Source: Thiothrix subterranea
GTDB taxonomy: Bacteria > Pseudomonadota > Gammaproteobacteria > Thiotrichales > Thiotrichaceae
Reading direction: 5' to 3'
DNA: 64,000 nt
Assembly (NCBI RefSeq): GCF_016772315.1
Contig: NZ_CP053482.1
Location: forward strand, 3,157,501-3,221,500
Made by a program: the position numbers and the translations under genes. The stretch's first letter is position 1. Each line of letters opens with the position of its first letter. Below, piece after piece: positions 26,565-35,737 of the stretch. Below the pieces are notes generated by a model, which saw nothing but the letters and a program-made list of their open reading frames with translations, ran no database searches and was not told the DNA's origin.

Positions 26565-27212
26565 TCAAATATCCCGCTTGCCCTGCCAAACGTAGATTAC
26601 ACGTCCTGAAATCACTAACTTCGCCGTTTTCATCCACACAGTGGCAAAATTAGGATTGTCGTAGCTCACACAAACATGTTCGCCATCTGGTTCGAACTGA
26701 ATGCGGGCAATGCTCAATGCTTCACCTTTGTTCTGGATGCCATATAGCCCGTTGATGTGTGTTTTTGCATCGCTATCAATGACTACTAGATCACCACGTC
26801 GGATAGATGGCTGCATCTCGCTGGATTCCATTCGGTAGATCGTATAATTACCTTGCGAAGGACTCATCCCAAACAGCTCAGTGAGCCAATCATCTCGACA
26901 GATAAGGTTTTCATGCTGAGGTCTGTCACCTTCGTTCATATCCTTGTAATCACCCTGTTTAAAAATGGGTATGATTATTTGACCAGACGAGATGTTTATT
27001 GAGTTTGGGTGTGAATATTCGCCATGTTGTAACCATTGTGGATCACATGTTAGGTACTTTGCCGCCGAAAATAGGTAGTTATTTGGCACTTTGTCACGTC
27101 GTGTCCAGCCATAAATGTGTTGTCTCTCAATGTCTAGCTCTCTGGCGAGATCAGACATATTACGTCCCATTTCTTTTAGTCTTGATTGTAAGCGTTTTTT
27201 GAGTGTTTCCAT
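26565..27212 (-). CDS. Phage-type repressor with degenerate S24 domain
   Basis: The 215-residue protein has an N-terminal helix-turn-helix (MSDLARELDIERQHIYGW, about 19-36) and a C-terminal LexA/S24-like domain. In that domain the usual GDSM motif reads SSEM (130-133), and the Lys of the VKR motif is replaced (SIARIQ, Ala169). The Ser-Lys dyad for RecA-stimulated self-cleavage therefore appears absent, although the fold (SIRRGDLVVIDSD) is kept. The element's repressor may not respond to DNA damage in the normal way. It is convergent with the HTH gene at 26158-26532. Confidence 0.8.
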   Translation of the reverse strand: METLKKRLQSRLKEMGRNMSDLARELDIERQHIYGWTRRDKVPNNYLFSAAKYLTCDPQWLQHGEYSHPNSINISSGQIIIPIFKQGDYKDMNEGDRPQHENLICRDDWLTELFGMSPSQGNYTIYRMESSEMQPSIRRGDLVVIDSDAKTHINGLYGIQNKGEALSIARIQFEPDGEHVCVSYDNPNFATVWMKTAKLVISGRVIYVWQGKRDI

Positions 27213-27296
27213 TTTATTTGATGCCTATATATTTTTAATTGATTTGGCGAGTAAATGTATATCATCATTTGGCAGTTTGGCTAGGAATTTAAACAC

Positions 27297-28271
27297 TCAT
27301 GTTGATTTTTGACGCAACTGACTTTTTATCCATTCGATCATCCGCGTTTCCAACCAATAGTCAGCCCGCCAAGGCACATTGCCCGCCACAAAACCCACAT
27401 GTCCGCCGTGCGTCGTCAATTCCAGCGTAACGCTATCACTCAACATGGCTTCCGTCGGTGCAGTGGTCGGGTACATAAACGGATCATCTTGCGAATGAAT
27501 AATCAGCGTTGGGGTTTCAATGCGTTGCAGAAATTGCCGTGAACTGCTGCGGCTGTAATAATCTTCTGCCCCAGCAAAGCCATTCAACGGCGCGGTGATT
27601 TGGTCATCGAAAGCAAACAGCGTCTTGAGCGCATCCAAATTGACCGCTAACGGGCTGTTCATCTGGCTGAATTTGCGGCGATAGGAAGCCTTGAGTTTGT
27701 TGACCAGATAGCGCCCGTAAACGACCGAGAAACCCCGTTCCAGCTTGCGAGCGCATTCCTGTAGTTGGAACGGTACGGAAACCGCGATCGCCGCTTGCAA
27801 ACCAGCGTTTGCGCCCGTTTCGCCAAGGTATTTCAAAATCAAGTTGCCACCCAGTGAAAAGCCGATGGCAGCATCAGGCATTCGTTGGGTTTGCTGCAAA
27901 TGTGCCAGCATTTCCGCAATATCAGCCGTGCGCCCGGAATGGTAACTTTCCGGTAAGCGATTGTGTTCGTCGCTACAACCGCGCAAATGCATGAAGACAC
28001 TCGCAAAACCTGCTTGTTGCAACGCCTGCATCAGCGTTTGTGCGTAGTGCGATTGCAACGAACCTTCCAGCCCATGAATCACCAACACCAGCGGCGAATT
28101 GGGGCGCGGATACCAAGCAAGGTCGATGAAATCGCCGTCACTGAGTTCCACCCGTTCGGCTTGCAGGGGCAGTTGCACGCGACGGCGTAAGAATACTGGC
28201 CACAGTGTTTGCAGATGGGGTGAGCGTAACCACCATGCGGGGCGGAATTGAGAGAGGATTAACTGAGCCAT
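27297..28271 (-). CDS. YheT-family alpha/beta hydrolase
   Basis: The 324-residue protein has the YheT-type start FRPAWWLRSPHLQTLWPVF, an oxyanion-side LVIHGLEGS, the nucleophile elbow GFSLGGN, and the acid and base of the triad in HSQDDPFM and THGGHVGF. YheT-like proteins are predicted hydrolases of unknown natural substrate. It seems to be the first chromosomal gene after the integrated element, and ends 85 bases before the repressor start. Confidence 0.85.
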   Translation of the reverse strand: MAQLILSQFRPAWWLRSPHLQTLWPVFLRRRVQLPLQAERVELSDGDFIDLAWYPRPNSPLVLVIHGLEGSLQSHYAQTLMQALQQAGFASVFMHLRGCSDEHNRLPESYHSGRTADIAEMLAHLQQTQRMPDAAIGFSLGGNLILKYLGETGANAGLQAAIAVSVPFQLQECARKLERGFSVVYGRYLVNKLKASYRRKFSQMNSPLAVNLDALKTLFAFDDQITAPLNGFAGAEDYYSRSSSRQFLQRIETPTLIIHSQDDPFMYPTTAPTEAMLSDSVTLELTTHGGHVGFVAGNVPWRADYWLETRMIEWIKSQLRQKST

Positions 28272-28352
28272 GCGTAAAACCTGATATTGTACGGATTATT
28301 TGTGTACGTTAAACTGCATGAGATAAACTTTGTTACTCAGCAGGAAATGTCA

Positions 28353-28625
28353 ATGATGACCGTTGCAGCCAACCGTATCGACATGCGCGTGAATGAGCAA
28401 GTCAAACAATTAGCCGAACGTGCAGCCAGCGCACTGGGTTGCACCGTAACCGAATACCTTGTGCGTTTGATTCAGCAGGATGCTCCCAAAGTATTACGTG
28501 GTGAAACCGAAGTCATGCTAAGTAATGCTCAATTTGAGCGCTTCAGTTTATTGTGTAAGCAAACCAGCCCACCTAGCCGTCGCATTTTGGATACGGCTAA
28601 ACGCCTTGATACCGAAGGTTTTTAA
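28353..28625 (+). CDS. tacA: DUF1778 antitoxin, TacA type
   Basis: The 90-residue protein has a ribbon-helix-helix start (RIDMRVNEQVKQLAERAASA) and a C-terminal LSNAQFERFSLLCKQ, as in DUF1778 antitoxins of acetyltransferase toxins. CAGGA lies 7 bases before ATG 28353; a longer frame from 28287 lacks support. The toxin gene begins 2 bases after its stop. It should repress the promoter in complex with the toxin. Confidence 0.85.
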   Translation: MMTVAANRIDMRVNEQVKQLAERAASALGCTVTEYLVRLIQQDAPKVLRGETEVMLSNAQFERFSLLCKQTSPPSRRILDTAKRLDTEGF

Positions 28626-28627
28626 GC

Positions 28628-29140
28628 GTGGCATTTTTACAAACGCTGGAACGGCTGAATAAAAGCAAACACGACACCAAAGCATTGGATTGTGGCAAGC
28701 CCGCGATGAATCAGTTTCTGAGCCGTTTTGCCGCCAAACATGCCGATCTTGGGTTAAGCAGTACATGGGTATTGCTAGAAGATGTGCAGGCACAAAAGTT
28801 GCCGGTGGCGGCTTACTATACCTTGGCAGCAGCGACGTTGCATAAAGCCAGTTTGCCGACTACGCAGTCGTTACCGGCTTATCCCATTCCGGTGGTGTTA
28901 TTGGCGCGGTTAGCGATTGATCGTAAGCACCAAGGTCAAGGTTTGGGTGAGAAAATCCTCATCAGTGCCTTGCGCCATAGCGTCAAGTTGACAGAACAAG
29001 GGTTGCCCGCTTTTGGGCTGTTACTGGATGTGTTGGATACGGAAGCGTTGGCTTTTTACCAGCGGTTTGATTTTTTCGAGCCATTAACCGACGATCCGAT
29101 GCGCTTGTTTGTGGGGATGGAGCGGTTACGCCAAGTGTGA
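28628..29140 (+). CDS. tacT: GNAT acetyltransferase toxin, TacT type
   Basis: The 170-residue protein contains the acetyl-CoA binding signature LARLAIDRKHQGQGLGEKIL (residues 96-115, with the QGQGLG loop) and a late Tyr in LAFYQRFDF that serves as the general acid in GNAT enzymes. TacT-type toxins acetylate the amino acid on charged tRNAs and block translation. It starts with GTG directly after tacA, so the two are translationally linked. Both halves are complete. Confidence 0.87.
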   Translation: MAFLQTLERLNKSKHDTKALDCGKPAMNQFLSRFAAKHADLGLSSTWVLLEDVQAQKLPVAAYYTLAAATLHKASLPTTQSLPAYPIPVVLLARLAIDRKHQGQGLGEKILISALRHSVKLTEQGLPAFGLLLDVLDTEALAFYQRFDFFEPLTDDPMRLFVGMERLRQV

Positions 29141-29203
29141 TTTTTCCCCTTCATAAATGCTATCCTTTGCCCATCATAAGCAAATTACCCATCCGGCGAG
29201 CCA

Positions 29204-29995
29204 ATGCAGCAAATATTTATCAGTTACGCCCAAGACGAATCCCACGGTCAACGCTTAGCAAAGGAGGTACAGCAGCAGTTGCATGAGCAAGGCTTTCGTG
29301 TGTTTCGTGATGAAACAGGTGTCATTGCAGGGATGCAATGGGTCAAAGAAATTGAGAGCCAGTTGAAAGCCAGCCAGCTTGTGGTCTTGGTGGTGTCCAG
29401 TAAGGTGCAACATTCCGAGTGGGTGTTCGCCGAATTCCAGATGGCAAGGAATATGGGAATTCCGGTTGTGCCTGTGCTGGCGGAGGTGTTGCCTGATATG
29501 CCGTTGTGGTTAATTCCCCTGCGACACTTGAATTTTTCGAGCCAACCCGATTGGCAACGGCTGATGCACACGATTGGTACATACATCCCGTTACCCACAA
29601 AATCTCAACCACGTCAACCGCATCCCTCGGTTTCGCCACTACCGTCCCCTCAACAGCAGACCCAACCCTCTTGGGCAAAAGCGATGGGTGAGGATGGGTA
29701 TGGACGATATGATGATGTGGATGGGATCACCGTTATCAGAAAGGGAGCGAGGGATGTATATGGGGGATATGACGATGTGGATGGGATCACCGTTATCAGA
29801 AAGGGAGCGAGGCGATGATGAAATCCAACATGAAGTAACGTTATTAGTGATTATCAAGTTCGATATGGCAAATGGTTCGCAGGGACTGTTCCGGTCAAAT
29901 CACTTCCGGCGAATTCGTGGGGTTTGTACGAAATGCATGGTAACGTGTGGGAATGGTGTCAGGATTGGTACGATTCTTATCCGGCGGCGGTAAAT
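29204..29995 (+). pseudogene. Decayed TIR / formylglycine-generating-enzyme fusion gene
   Basis: The first 120 residues form a TIR domain (IFISYAQDES, VVSSKVQHSEWVFAEF), followed by a Pro/Gln linker. After a 60-base tandem duplication the frame ends at 29818. In the next frame the sequence reads [19 protein letters not shown], typical of a sulfatase-modifying-factor domain. Further on, in another frame, it reads [20 protein letters not shown], the conserved end of the same domain. The original gene therefore fused TIR to an FGE-like domain; frameshifts and a deletion of the middle have inactivated it. The TIR half could still be translated as a 204-residue protein. Confidence 0.75.
29701..29812. 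repeat. 60-base tandem duplication inside the TIR gene
   Basis: 29701-29752 recurs at 29761-29812 with only three changes near the start of the unit; about 37 bases from GATGTGGATGGG onward are identical. In the TIR frame it repeats 20 residues. The duplication precedes the frameshift and probably happened during or after loss of function. Confidence 0.9.
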
Positions 29996-30052
29996 CCTCC
30001 CCCAACCCCTCCTTTTGCAAAGGCGTAGAGCAAGAAGGTTGGCATGTCCAGC

Positions 30053-30115
30053 CTCCCCCTTTGAAAAAGGGGGATTGAGGGGGATTTCTTTCCCCTATAT
30101 CATCCCCCCTTTATA
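30053..30115. repeat. Intergenic palindromic C/G-run repeat
   Basis: TCCCCCTTT and AAAGGGGGA form a hairpin, followed by GAGGGGGATTTC and a mirrored CCCCCCTTTAT. This style of dispersed palindromic element occurs between genes in many bacteria. Related C/G-run elements occur inside prmC in this window (46362-46404 and 46724-46763). Confidence 0.6.
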
Positions 30116-30134
30116 TTCCCCACCGGAAGCACGC

Positions 30135-31187
30135 ATGAGCCAATATTGGAGCAAGCTGGTACACGACCTCGACCCGTATACACCGGGCGAACAGCCGAAA
30201 GACCAGCGTTACATCAAGCTGAATACCAACGAATGCCCGTACCCGCCCTCGCCGAATGCGCTCGCGGCAATTCACGCGGCGGCGGATGAGCGCTTGCGGC
30301 TGTACCCCGACCCGAATGCGGACGAGCTGAAGGATGCGATTGCCGACTATTACAATGTGCAACGCGCCAATATTTTCGTCGGGAATGGTTCGGATGAGGT
30401 ATTAGCGCACGTTTTCCAAGGCTTGCTCAAGCACGACGCGCCCTTGCTATACCCCGACATTAGCTACAGTTTTTACCCCGTTTACGCCAATCTTTACCAG
30501 ATTAATGCGCAACAAATCCCGTTGCGTGAGGATTTTCGGGTGTGCTTGGGTGATTATGCGGTGGATAACGGTGGAATTATTTTCCCCAATCCGAATGCGC
30601 CCACTAGTATGGCCTTGGGTTTGGATGCTATTGAAGCACTATTGGAAACGCACGATAAATCCGTGGTGGTCGTCGATGAAGCCTACGTTGATTTCGGGGC
30701 GCAAACCGCGATTCCGCTGATCGACAAGTACCCAAATTTGTTGGTGGTACAAACCTTTTCCAAGTCGCGTTCGCTGGCGGGTTTGCGGGTGGGCTTTGCG
30801 GTGGGGCATCCTGATTTGATCAATGCGCTGGAACGGGTGAAAAATTCCTTCAACTCTTACCCCTTGGGGCGCATGGCGATTGCGGGCGCAGCAGCAGCGA
30901 TGCGCGACAAAGCGTATTTCGAGGATACTTGCCAGAAAATCATCACTACTCGTGAGATGACGGTGCAAAGCCTTACCGAGATGGGTTTCAGTGTGTTGCC
31001 GTCAGCGGCGAATTTCGTGTTTGCACGTCCACCTGCGGGTAATGCGGAAAGTCTGTATTTGGCACTGAAGCAGCGGGGCGTGTTGGTGCGTTACTTCAAT
31101 AAGCCGCGCATTAACGAGTATTTGCGGATTACCATCGGTACGGATGAGGAAATGGCAACCTTCCTGAGCGTATTGGCTGCGCTATGA
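30135..31187 (+). CDS. hisC: Histidinol-phosphate aminotransferase
   Basis: HisC makes histidinol phosphate in histidine biosynthesis. The 350-residue protein has the substrate-binding start [26 protein letters not shown] and the PLP-lysine motif [18 protein letters not shown]. The conserved C-terminal Arg motif is [14 protein letters not shown] 30135 gives the normal length; the open frame starts earlier within the palindromic repeat. It overlaps the next gene by 4 bases, and no other his genes are near. Confidence 0.95.
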   Translation: MSQYWSKLVHDLDPYTPGEQPKDQRYIKLNTNECPYPPSPNALAAIHAAADERLRLYPDPNADELKDAIADYYNVQRANIFVGNGSDEVLAHVFQGLLKHDAPLLYPDISYSFYPVYANLYQINAQQIPLREDFRVCLGDYAVDNGGIIFPNPNAPTSMALGLDAIEALLETHDKSVVVVDEAYVDFGAQTAIPLIDKYPNLLVVQTFSKSRSLAGLRVGFAVGHPDLINALERVKNSFNSYPLGRMAIAGAAAAMRDKAYFEDTCQKIITTREMTVQSLTEMGFSVLPSAANFVFARPPAGNAESLYLALKQRGVLVRYFNKPRINEYLRITIGTDEEMATFLSVLAAL

Positions 31188-31939
31188 ATCTCTACACACT
31201 CGAAACCCACATTAATAGCTTGCTGAATGTTGGCAAGTTCCGCGATTACGCGCCGAATGGTTTGCAAGTCGAGGGCAGGGCGGAAGTGAAGCGCATTGTT
31301 ACGGGCGTAACTGCTTCGCAAGCGTTGCTGGATGCGGCGGTAGAATACGGTGCTGACGCGATTTTGGTACATCACGGTTATTTCTGGAAGGGTGAATCGC
31401 AGGTGATTCGCGGCATGAAAAAACGCCGGATTGCGACGTTGCTTCAGCATGACATCAGTTTGTTGGGTTATCACTTGCCTTTGGACGCGCATCCGACGTT
31501 AGGCAATAACGCACAACTGGCGGCACGGCTGGGCATTCACACCGAAGGCGTAATGGATGAACGTGAACTGCAAGGCGTGGGCAATGTCGGTTCGCTGGCT
31601 GAAGCCGTGAGTTTGGATGCATTCGGGCAACACGTTGCGGCAGTATTAGGACGTGAACCTTTGCTGATTGCAGGCGGTGAGCATCCCATCCAACGCATTG
31701 CTTGGTGTACGGGCGGCGCACAAGGTTACATCCAGCAAGCGTTTGAGCTGGGGGCGGATGCGTATTTGAGCGGTGAAATTTCCGAACACACGGTGCATTT
31801 TGCGCGGGAAAACGGCATTCATTATCTGGCAGCAGGGCATCACGCGACCGAGCGTTACGGCATTCAGGCGCTAGGAAACCATTTGGCAGTCCAATTTGGG
31901 TTGGAACATTATTTTCTGGACATCAATAACCCGGCATAA
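31184..31939 (+). CDS. Nif3-like dinuclear metal-centre protein (YbgI family)
   Basis: The 251-residue protein carries the metal-binding pattern of this family: [27 protein letters not shown] and the C-terminal [11 protein letters not shown]. These proteins form hexameric rings with two metal ions per subunit. Some are annotated as GTP cyclohydrolase type 2, but the physiological reaction is unsettled. It is coupled to hisC. In many proteobacteria this gene lies upstream of the cytochrome bc1 genes, as here. Confidence 0.9.
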   Translation: MNLYTLETHINSLLNVGKFRDYAPNGLQVEGRAEVKRIVTGVTASQALLDAAVEYGADAILVHHGYFWKGESQVIRGMKKRRIATLLQHDISLLGYHLPLDAHPTLGNNAQLAARLGIHTEGVMDERELQGVGNVGSLAEAVSLDAFGQHVAAVLGREPLLIAGGEHPIQRIAWCTGGAQGYIQQAFELGADAYLSGEISEHTVHFARENGIHYLAAGHHATERYGIQALGNHLAVQFGLEHYFLDINNPA

Positions 31940-32002
31940 GTCAGGTTATTTTGTTTGTTTTTATGCTACTATTGCCGCGCCTTACTGATGGGGTAGCCGT
32001 AA

Positions 32003-32016
32003 ATGATCTAAATCAA
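32003..32016 (+). promoter_or_regulatory. FNR/ANR-type box upstream of petABC
   Basis: ATGATCTAAATCAA matches the FNR consensus TTGAT-N4-ATCAA at 9 of 10 positions, 205 bases before petA. The 281-base gap 31940-32220 otherwise has AT-rich sequence with possible -10 elements (for example TATACT, 32114-32119). Oxygen control of the bc1 complex would fit. Confidence 0.4.
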
Positions 32017-32220
32017 AACGTTTGCGTTTTACCCGTTAAGACACGGATTTATGCTTGATTTTACGTGTGAGTTCGGACATTCTACGTAGTCTTTCAGTAT
32101 ATGCTAATATAGCTATACTTAAGTTAATGGCTCAGATATTTAGTGCGGTTGCAAGCACCATCACAGTGTTTTGCAGCGGTACAGCAGATTACATTTTGAA
32201 CATTTGGGAGAGTGCTAACG

Positions 32221-32823
32221 ATGGCAAATTCTGGAGTAGATAAAGGTCGCCGCCGCGTCCTGATTGCCGCCACATCCGTGGTTGGGGCAGCAGGTGTGGC
32301 AGCGATTGCGGCTCCGTTCCTTAATTCTTGGAATCCTAGTGCACGGGCGCTTGCCGCTGGTGCGCCGGTGGAGATTTCTGTGACTAAGGCCGAGCCAGGA
32401 CAACAGATTCGTGTAATTTGGCGTGGTAAACCCGTTTGGTTGGTGAACCGCACCCCGGAAATGCTGGCTGCCTTGGAAGGCTTGGCAGAAGCATTGAAAG
32501 ACCCGAATTCTGAGAATGTGAAGCAGCAGCCGGAATATGCCAAAAACTTGGCACGTACCCGTGAAGGTAAAGAGCAGTTTCTGGTATTGGTTGGTATTTG
32601 CACCCACTTGGGTTGCTCACCGACTTACCGCCCTGAAGTAGCTCCGGCGGATTTGGGCGCGGACTGGAAAGGTGGTTGGTATTGCCCATGCCACGGTTCG
32701 CGTTTTGACTTAGCCGGTCGGGTTTACAAGAATGTTCCAGCCGGATCAAACCTTGAAGTTCCCCCTTACTACTTCAAAAATGATAACACTATCGTCGTTG
32801 GTGAAAACGGAGGCACTGCATAA
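32221..32823 (+). CDS. petA: Ubiquinol-cytochrome c reductase Rieske iron-sulfur subunit
   Basis: This 200-residue subunit carries electrons from ubiquinol to cytochrome c1. An N-terminal twin-arginine region (GRRRVLIAATSVVGAAGVAA) serves as Tat signal and membrane anchor. The 2Fe-2S cluster motifs are CTHLGC and CPCHGSRFD. ATG 32221 is chosen over GTG 32212 because GGGAG is then 10 bases upstream. Its last base overlaps the petB ATG (TAATG). Confidence 0.96.
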   Translation: MANSGVDKGRRRVLIAATSVVGAAGVAAIAAPFLNSWNPSARALAAGAPVEISVTKAEPGQQIRVIWRGKPVWLVNRTPEMLAALEGLAEALKDPNSENVKQQPEYAKNLARTREGKEQFLVLVGICTHLGCSPTYRPEVAPADLGADWKGGWYCPCHGSRFDLAGRVYKNVPAGSNLEVPPYYFKNDNTIVVGENGGTA

Positions 32824-34250
32824 TGGCTGAACGTCCTGCACACAATTACACGGGTTTCTTAGGGTGGGTCGAAGACCGCTTCCCGATGATGGAAACTTGG
32901 CAAGCGCATTTGGCTGGTTACTATGCGCCGAAAAACTTCAATTTCTGGTATTTCTTCGGTTCACTGGCGATGCTGGTGCTGGTTATCCAGATTGTTTCTG
33001 GCCTATTTTTGGCACTGCACTATAAACCGGATGTTAGTCTGGCATTTGCTTCCGTTGAATACATTATGCGGGATGTGCCGGGTGGCTGGTTTATCCGCTA
33101 CATGCATTCCACAGGCGCGTCAGCGTTCTTTATCGTGGTGTATTTGCACATGTTCCGCGCCCTGATTTACGGGTCTTACAAAGGTAAGCGTGAACTGATC
33201 TGGTTGATCGGTATGGCGATTTATCTGGTATTGATGGCAACCGCGTTCATGGGTTACTTGCTGCCTTGGGGACAAATGTCTTACTGGGGTGCGCAGGTTA
33301 TCATTAACTTGTTTAACACCATTCCGTACATTGGTGAAGGCTTGTCTACGTGGATTCGCGGTGACTTCGTACTCGGTGATGCAACCTTGAACCGCTTCTT
33401 TGCGCTGCATTTCTTCCTGCCTTCGTTGGTATTGCCTGCCTTGGTTTTTGTACACATTGTGGCATTGCACGCGGTCGGTTCTAACAACCCGGATGGCGTT
33501 GAAATCAAGAAAGGCCCTAAGGGTAACAAGTGGAGCGATACAGCTCCTGCTGATGGTATTCCGTTCCACCCTTATTACACCGTGAAAGACATCGTGGGTG
33601 TTGTGGTATTCCTGATCGGTTTCTTTGCGATTCTGTTCTTTGCGCCAGAAGGCGGCGGTTACTTCATTGAAGCCCCGAACTTCGAGCCAGCAAATGCCTT
33701 GAAAACACCGCTGCATATTGCGCCGGTTTGGTACTTCACACCGTTTTACACCATCTTGCGGGCTATTCCTGATCCGTTTTTAGGAACTTTGGCCATGTTT
33801 GGTGCGATTGCAGTACTGTTTCTTATACCGTGGATTGACCGTAACCCGGTTAAATCTTGGCGCTACCGTACCAGCGCTCACAAGATCAACTTGCTCTTGT
33901 TTGCGGTGGTATTCATGATCTTGGGTTGGATGGGTGTTGAAGCCGTTACGCCCGCGTTCAAAGAACTGGGTACGCGCATGACGCAAATCTACTTCATCTT
34001 CTTTGTGGTTCTGTGGATTCACAGCACGCCAGCGAAAGCGAAGTATGTGATGTGGTTTGGAATTTTGCTGGCGGCAATCGTGGCGTATGACATTATGTTC
34101 CGCTACATCCCCGGTGATGCAGAAGCTACCAACCAAATGCTGGTGCAGTTCATTTGGCCCGTAGCGTACTTGGCGCTGACGCTGTTGTTGCCTGCTTTCA
34201 AAGCAAGCTGCAACGAAGAAAAGCCCGTTCCAGACCGTGTGACAGGTTGA
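32823..34250 (+). CDS. petB: Cytochrome b of the bc1 complex
   Basis: The 475-residue integral membrane subunit binds two haems b and forms both quinone sites. Haem-ligand His pairs are visible in MHSTGASAFFIVVYLHMF and in ALHFFLPSLVLPALVFVHIV. The Qo-site motif is PVWY (APVWYFTPFY) rather than the PEWY of many organisms; this variant is common in beta- and gammaproteobacteria. A C-terminal part with extra membrane helices makes it longer than mitochondrial cytochrome b. It is the second gene of petABC. Confidence 0.96.
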   Translation: MAERPAHNYTGFLGWVEDRFPMMETWQAHLAGYYAPKNFNFWYFFGSLAMLVLVIQIVSGLFLALHYKPDVSLAFASVEYIMRDVPGGWFIRYMHSTGASAFFIVVYLHMFRALIYGSYKGKRELIWLIGMAIYLVLMATAFMGYLLPWGQMSYWGAQVIINLFNTIPYIGEGLSTWIRGDFVLGDATLNRFFALHFFLPSLVLPALVFVHIVALHAVGSNNPDGVEIKKGPKGNKWSDTAPADGIPFHPYYTVKDIVGVVVFLIGFFAILFFAPEGGGYFIEAPNFEPANALKTPLHIAPVWYFTPFYTILRAIPDPFLGTLAMFGAIAVLFLIPWIDRNPVKSWRYRTSAHKINLLLFAVVFMILGWMGVEAVTPAFKELGTRMTQIYFIFFVVLWIHSTPAKAKYVMWFGILLAAIVAYDIMFRYIPGDAEATNQMLVQFIWPVAYLALTLLLPAFKASCNEEKPVPDRVTG

Positions 34251-34261
34251 GGTGTAGCAAC

Positions 34262-35023
34262 ATGAAGAAATTTATTATTGGTGTAATGTTCGCACTGTCC
34301 GCGTCTCTGATGACCACTACTGCATTGGCAAGTGGTGATGGCGTGGAACTGGAAGATGCGAAGGTCGATATTCATAACCAACCAAGTTTGCAACGTGGTG
34401 CGAAGTATTTCGTTAACTACTGCATGGGTTGCCATTCCCTGAACTTCAGCCGTTATAACCGCATGGCGGCTGACTTGGGTTTGACCGAAGAGCAGGTGGC
34501 TAAAAACCTGATCTTTACCCGTGATGCGGATGGTGAAATCGATAAGCCCGGCGTGTTGATGAAAAACGGTATGTCCCAGAAGCAGTCCGCCGAATGGTTC
34601 GGTGCGCCGCCACCGGACTTGTCTTTGGTGGGGCGTTCGCGTGGGTCAGACTGGATTTACAGCTACCTGAAAGCCTTTTACCTTGACCCGACTCGCCCAC
34701 TGGGTGTGAACAACACCGTATTCCCGAATGCGGGGATGCCACATGTGTTGTGGGAACTGCAAGGTATGCAGGAAAAGCATTGCACCAAGGGTGAAGGCGA
34801 ACACGCGACCGAACATTGCGAGCTGAAACTCGTGAAAGCCGGTAGCATGACGCCGGTTGAATACGACCAAACCATTCGTGATATTACTAACTTTTTAACG
34901 TATGTGGGTGAGCCAGCCAAGCTGCACCGTACTACTTACGGCATCTTTACGTTGCTGTTCTTGGTATTGTTCGCTGTGGTTGCGTATTTCCTTAAGAAGG
35001 AATATTGGAAGGACGTGCATTAA
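34262..35023 (+). CDS. petC: Cytochrome c1 of the bc1 complex
   Basis: The 253-residue protein has a signal peptide (ending TTALA), the haem c motif CMGCH and an expected distal Met region (NAGMPHVLWELQGM). A single C-terminal membrane anchor (FTLLFLVLFAVVAYFL) is followed by KKEYWKDVH. An ATG at 34262, 11 bases after petB, fits; the longer frame overlaps petB. Between 200 and 220 (ORF count from ATG) two extra Cys occur in an acidic insert (KHCTKGEGEHATEHCELK). A terminator follows. Confidence 0.95.
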   Translation: MKKFIIGVMFALSASLMTTTALASGDGVELEDAKVDIHNQPSLQRGAKYFVNYCMGCHSLNFSRYNRMAADLGLTEEQVAKNLIFTRDADGEIDKPGVLMKNGMSQKQSAEWFGAPPPDLSLVGRSRGSDWIYSYLKAFYLDPTRPLGVNNTVFPNAGMPHVLWELQGMQEKHCTKGEGEHATEHCELKLVKAGSMTPVEYDQTIRDITNFLTYVGEPAKLHRTTYGIFTLLFLVLFAVVAYFLKKEYWKDVH

Positions 35024-35045
35024 TCGTTCACCGGTATAACACCTT

Positions 35046-35081
35046 GAAGCCACTCTAGTGTAATATAGAGTGGCTTTTTTG
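35046..35081 (+). terminator. Intrinsic terminator after petABC
   Basis: GCCACTCTA (35049-35057) and TAGAGTGGC (35066-35074) form a 9-bp stem followed by six T. It separates petABC from sspA, which may partly be reached by read-through. Confidence 0.9.
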
Positions 35082-35107
35082 TTTTCAGTCCAGGGAGTTC
35101 CGCTTAT

Positions 35108-35737
35108 ATGGCTTCGCTTTCCAGCCGAAGATCTGTGATGACATTATTTTCCGCCCCCGACTGCGCAGACAGTCATCGGGTGCGTATTGTGCTGGCGGAA
35201 AAAGATATTACCGTCGATATTCTCAACATCAACCCCGATAATAAACCCGAAGATCTCGCGGAGTTGAACCCTTACAACACCACCCCAACCTTGTTGGATC
35301 GTGATTTAGTGTTGTATGACGCCCGTATTATCATGGAATACTTGGATGAGCGTTTCCCACATCCACCCCTGATGCCCGTTGACCCGGTAACGCGGGCGCA
35401 TTCCCGTTTGGCATTGTTCCGTATTGAAAAAGACTGGTTTTCACTGGTACACGATATTGAGCATGGCGATACGGATACTGCTTCCCAAGCCCGTAAAATT
35501 TTGCGCGAAAGTGTGCTGTCAGCCGCTGAAGTATTTGCGGTTAAACCGTATTTCCTCAGTGACGATTTTTCCTTAGTGGATTGCACGATTGCGCCGATTT
35601 TATGGCGTTTGCCAAAATACGGCATTGATGTCCCCGAAAAACAGGGTAAGCCCATACTGAAGTACATGGAGCGCGTATTCTCACGCGATGCGTTCCAACA
35701 ATCATTAAGCAAGGTTGAAAAGTCGATCCGCCCATGA
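35108..35737 (+). CDS. sspA: Stringent starvation protein A
   Basis: The 209-residue glutathione-transferase-fold protein binds RNA polymerase and changes promoter use during stress. The N-terminal thioredoxin-like half (MTLFSAPDCADSHRVRIVLA) and the helical C-terminal half (DFSLVDCTIAPILWRLPKYG) match the SspA group. The position between petC and sspB is typical of gammaproteobacteria. A start at the inner Met (MTLFSA) is possible, but the full frame has GGAG-like sequence nearby. It overlaps sspB by 4 bases. Confidence 0.92.
   Translation: MASLSSRRSVMTLFSAPDCADSHRVRIVLAEKDITVDILNINPDNKPEDLAELNPYNTTPTLLDRDLVLYDARIIMEYLDERFPHPPLMPVDPVTRAHSRLALFRIEKDWFSLVHDIEHGDTDTASQARKILRESVLSAAEVFAVKPYFLSDDFSLVDCTIAPILWRLPKYGIDVPEKQGKPILKYMERVFSRDAFQQSLSKVEKSIRP

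Noticed and set aside
33720-33760. PVWY instead of PEWY in cytochrome b
   Set aside because: This is a known variant in beta- and gammaproteobacteria and not a sign of lost function.
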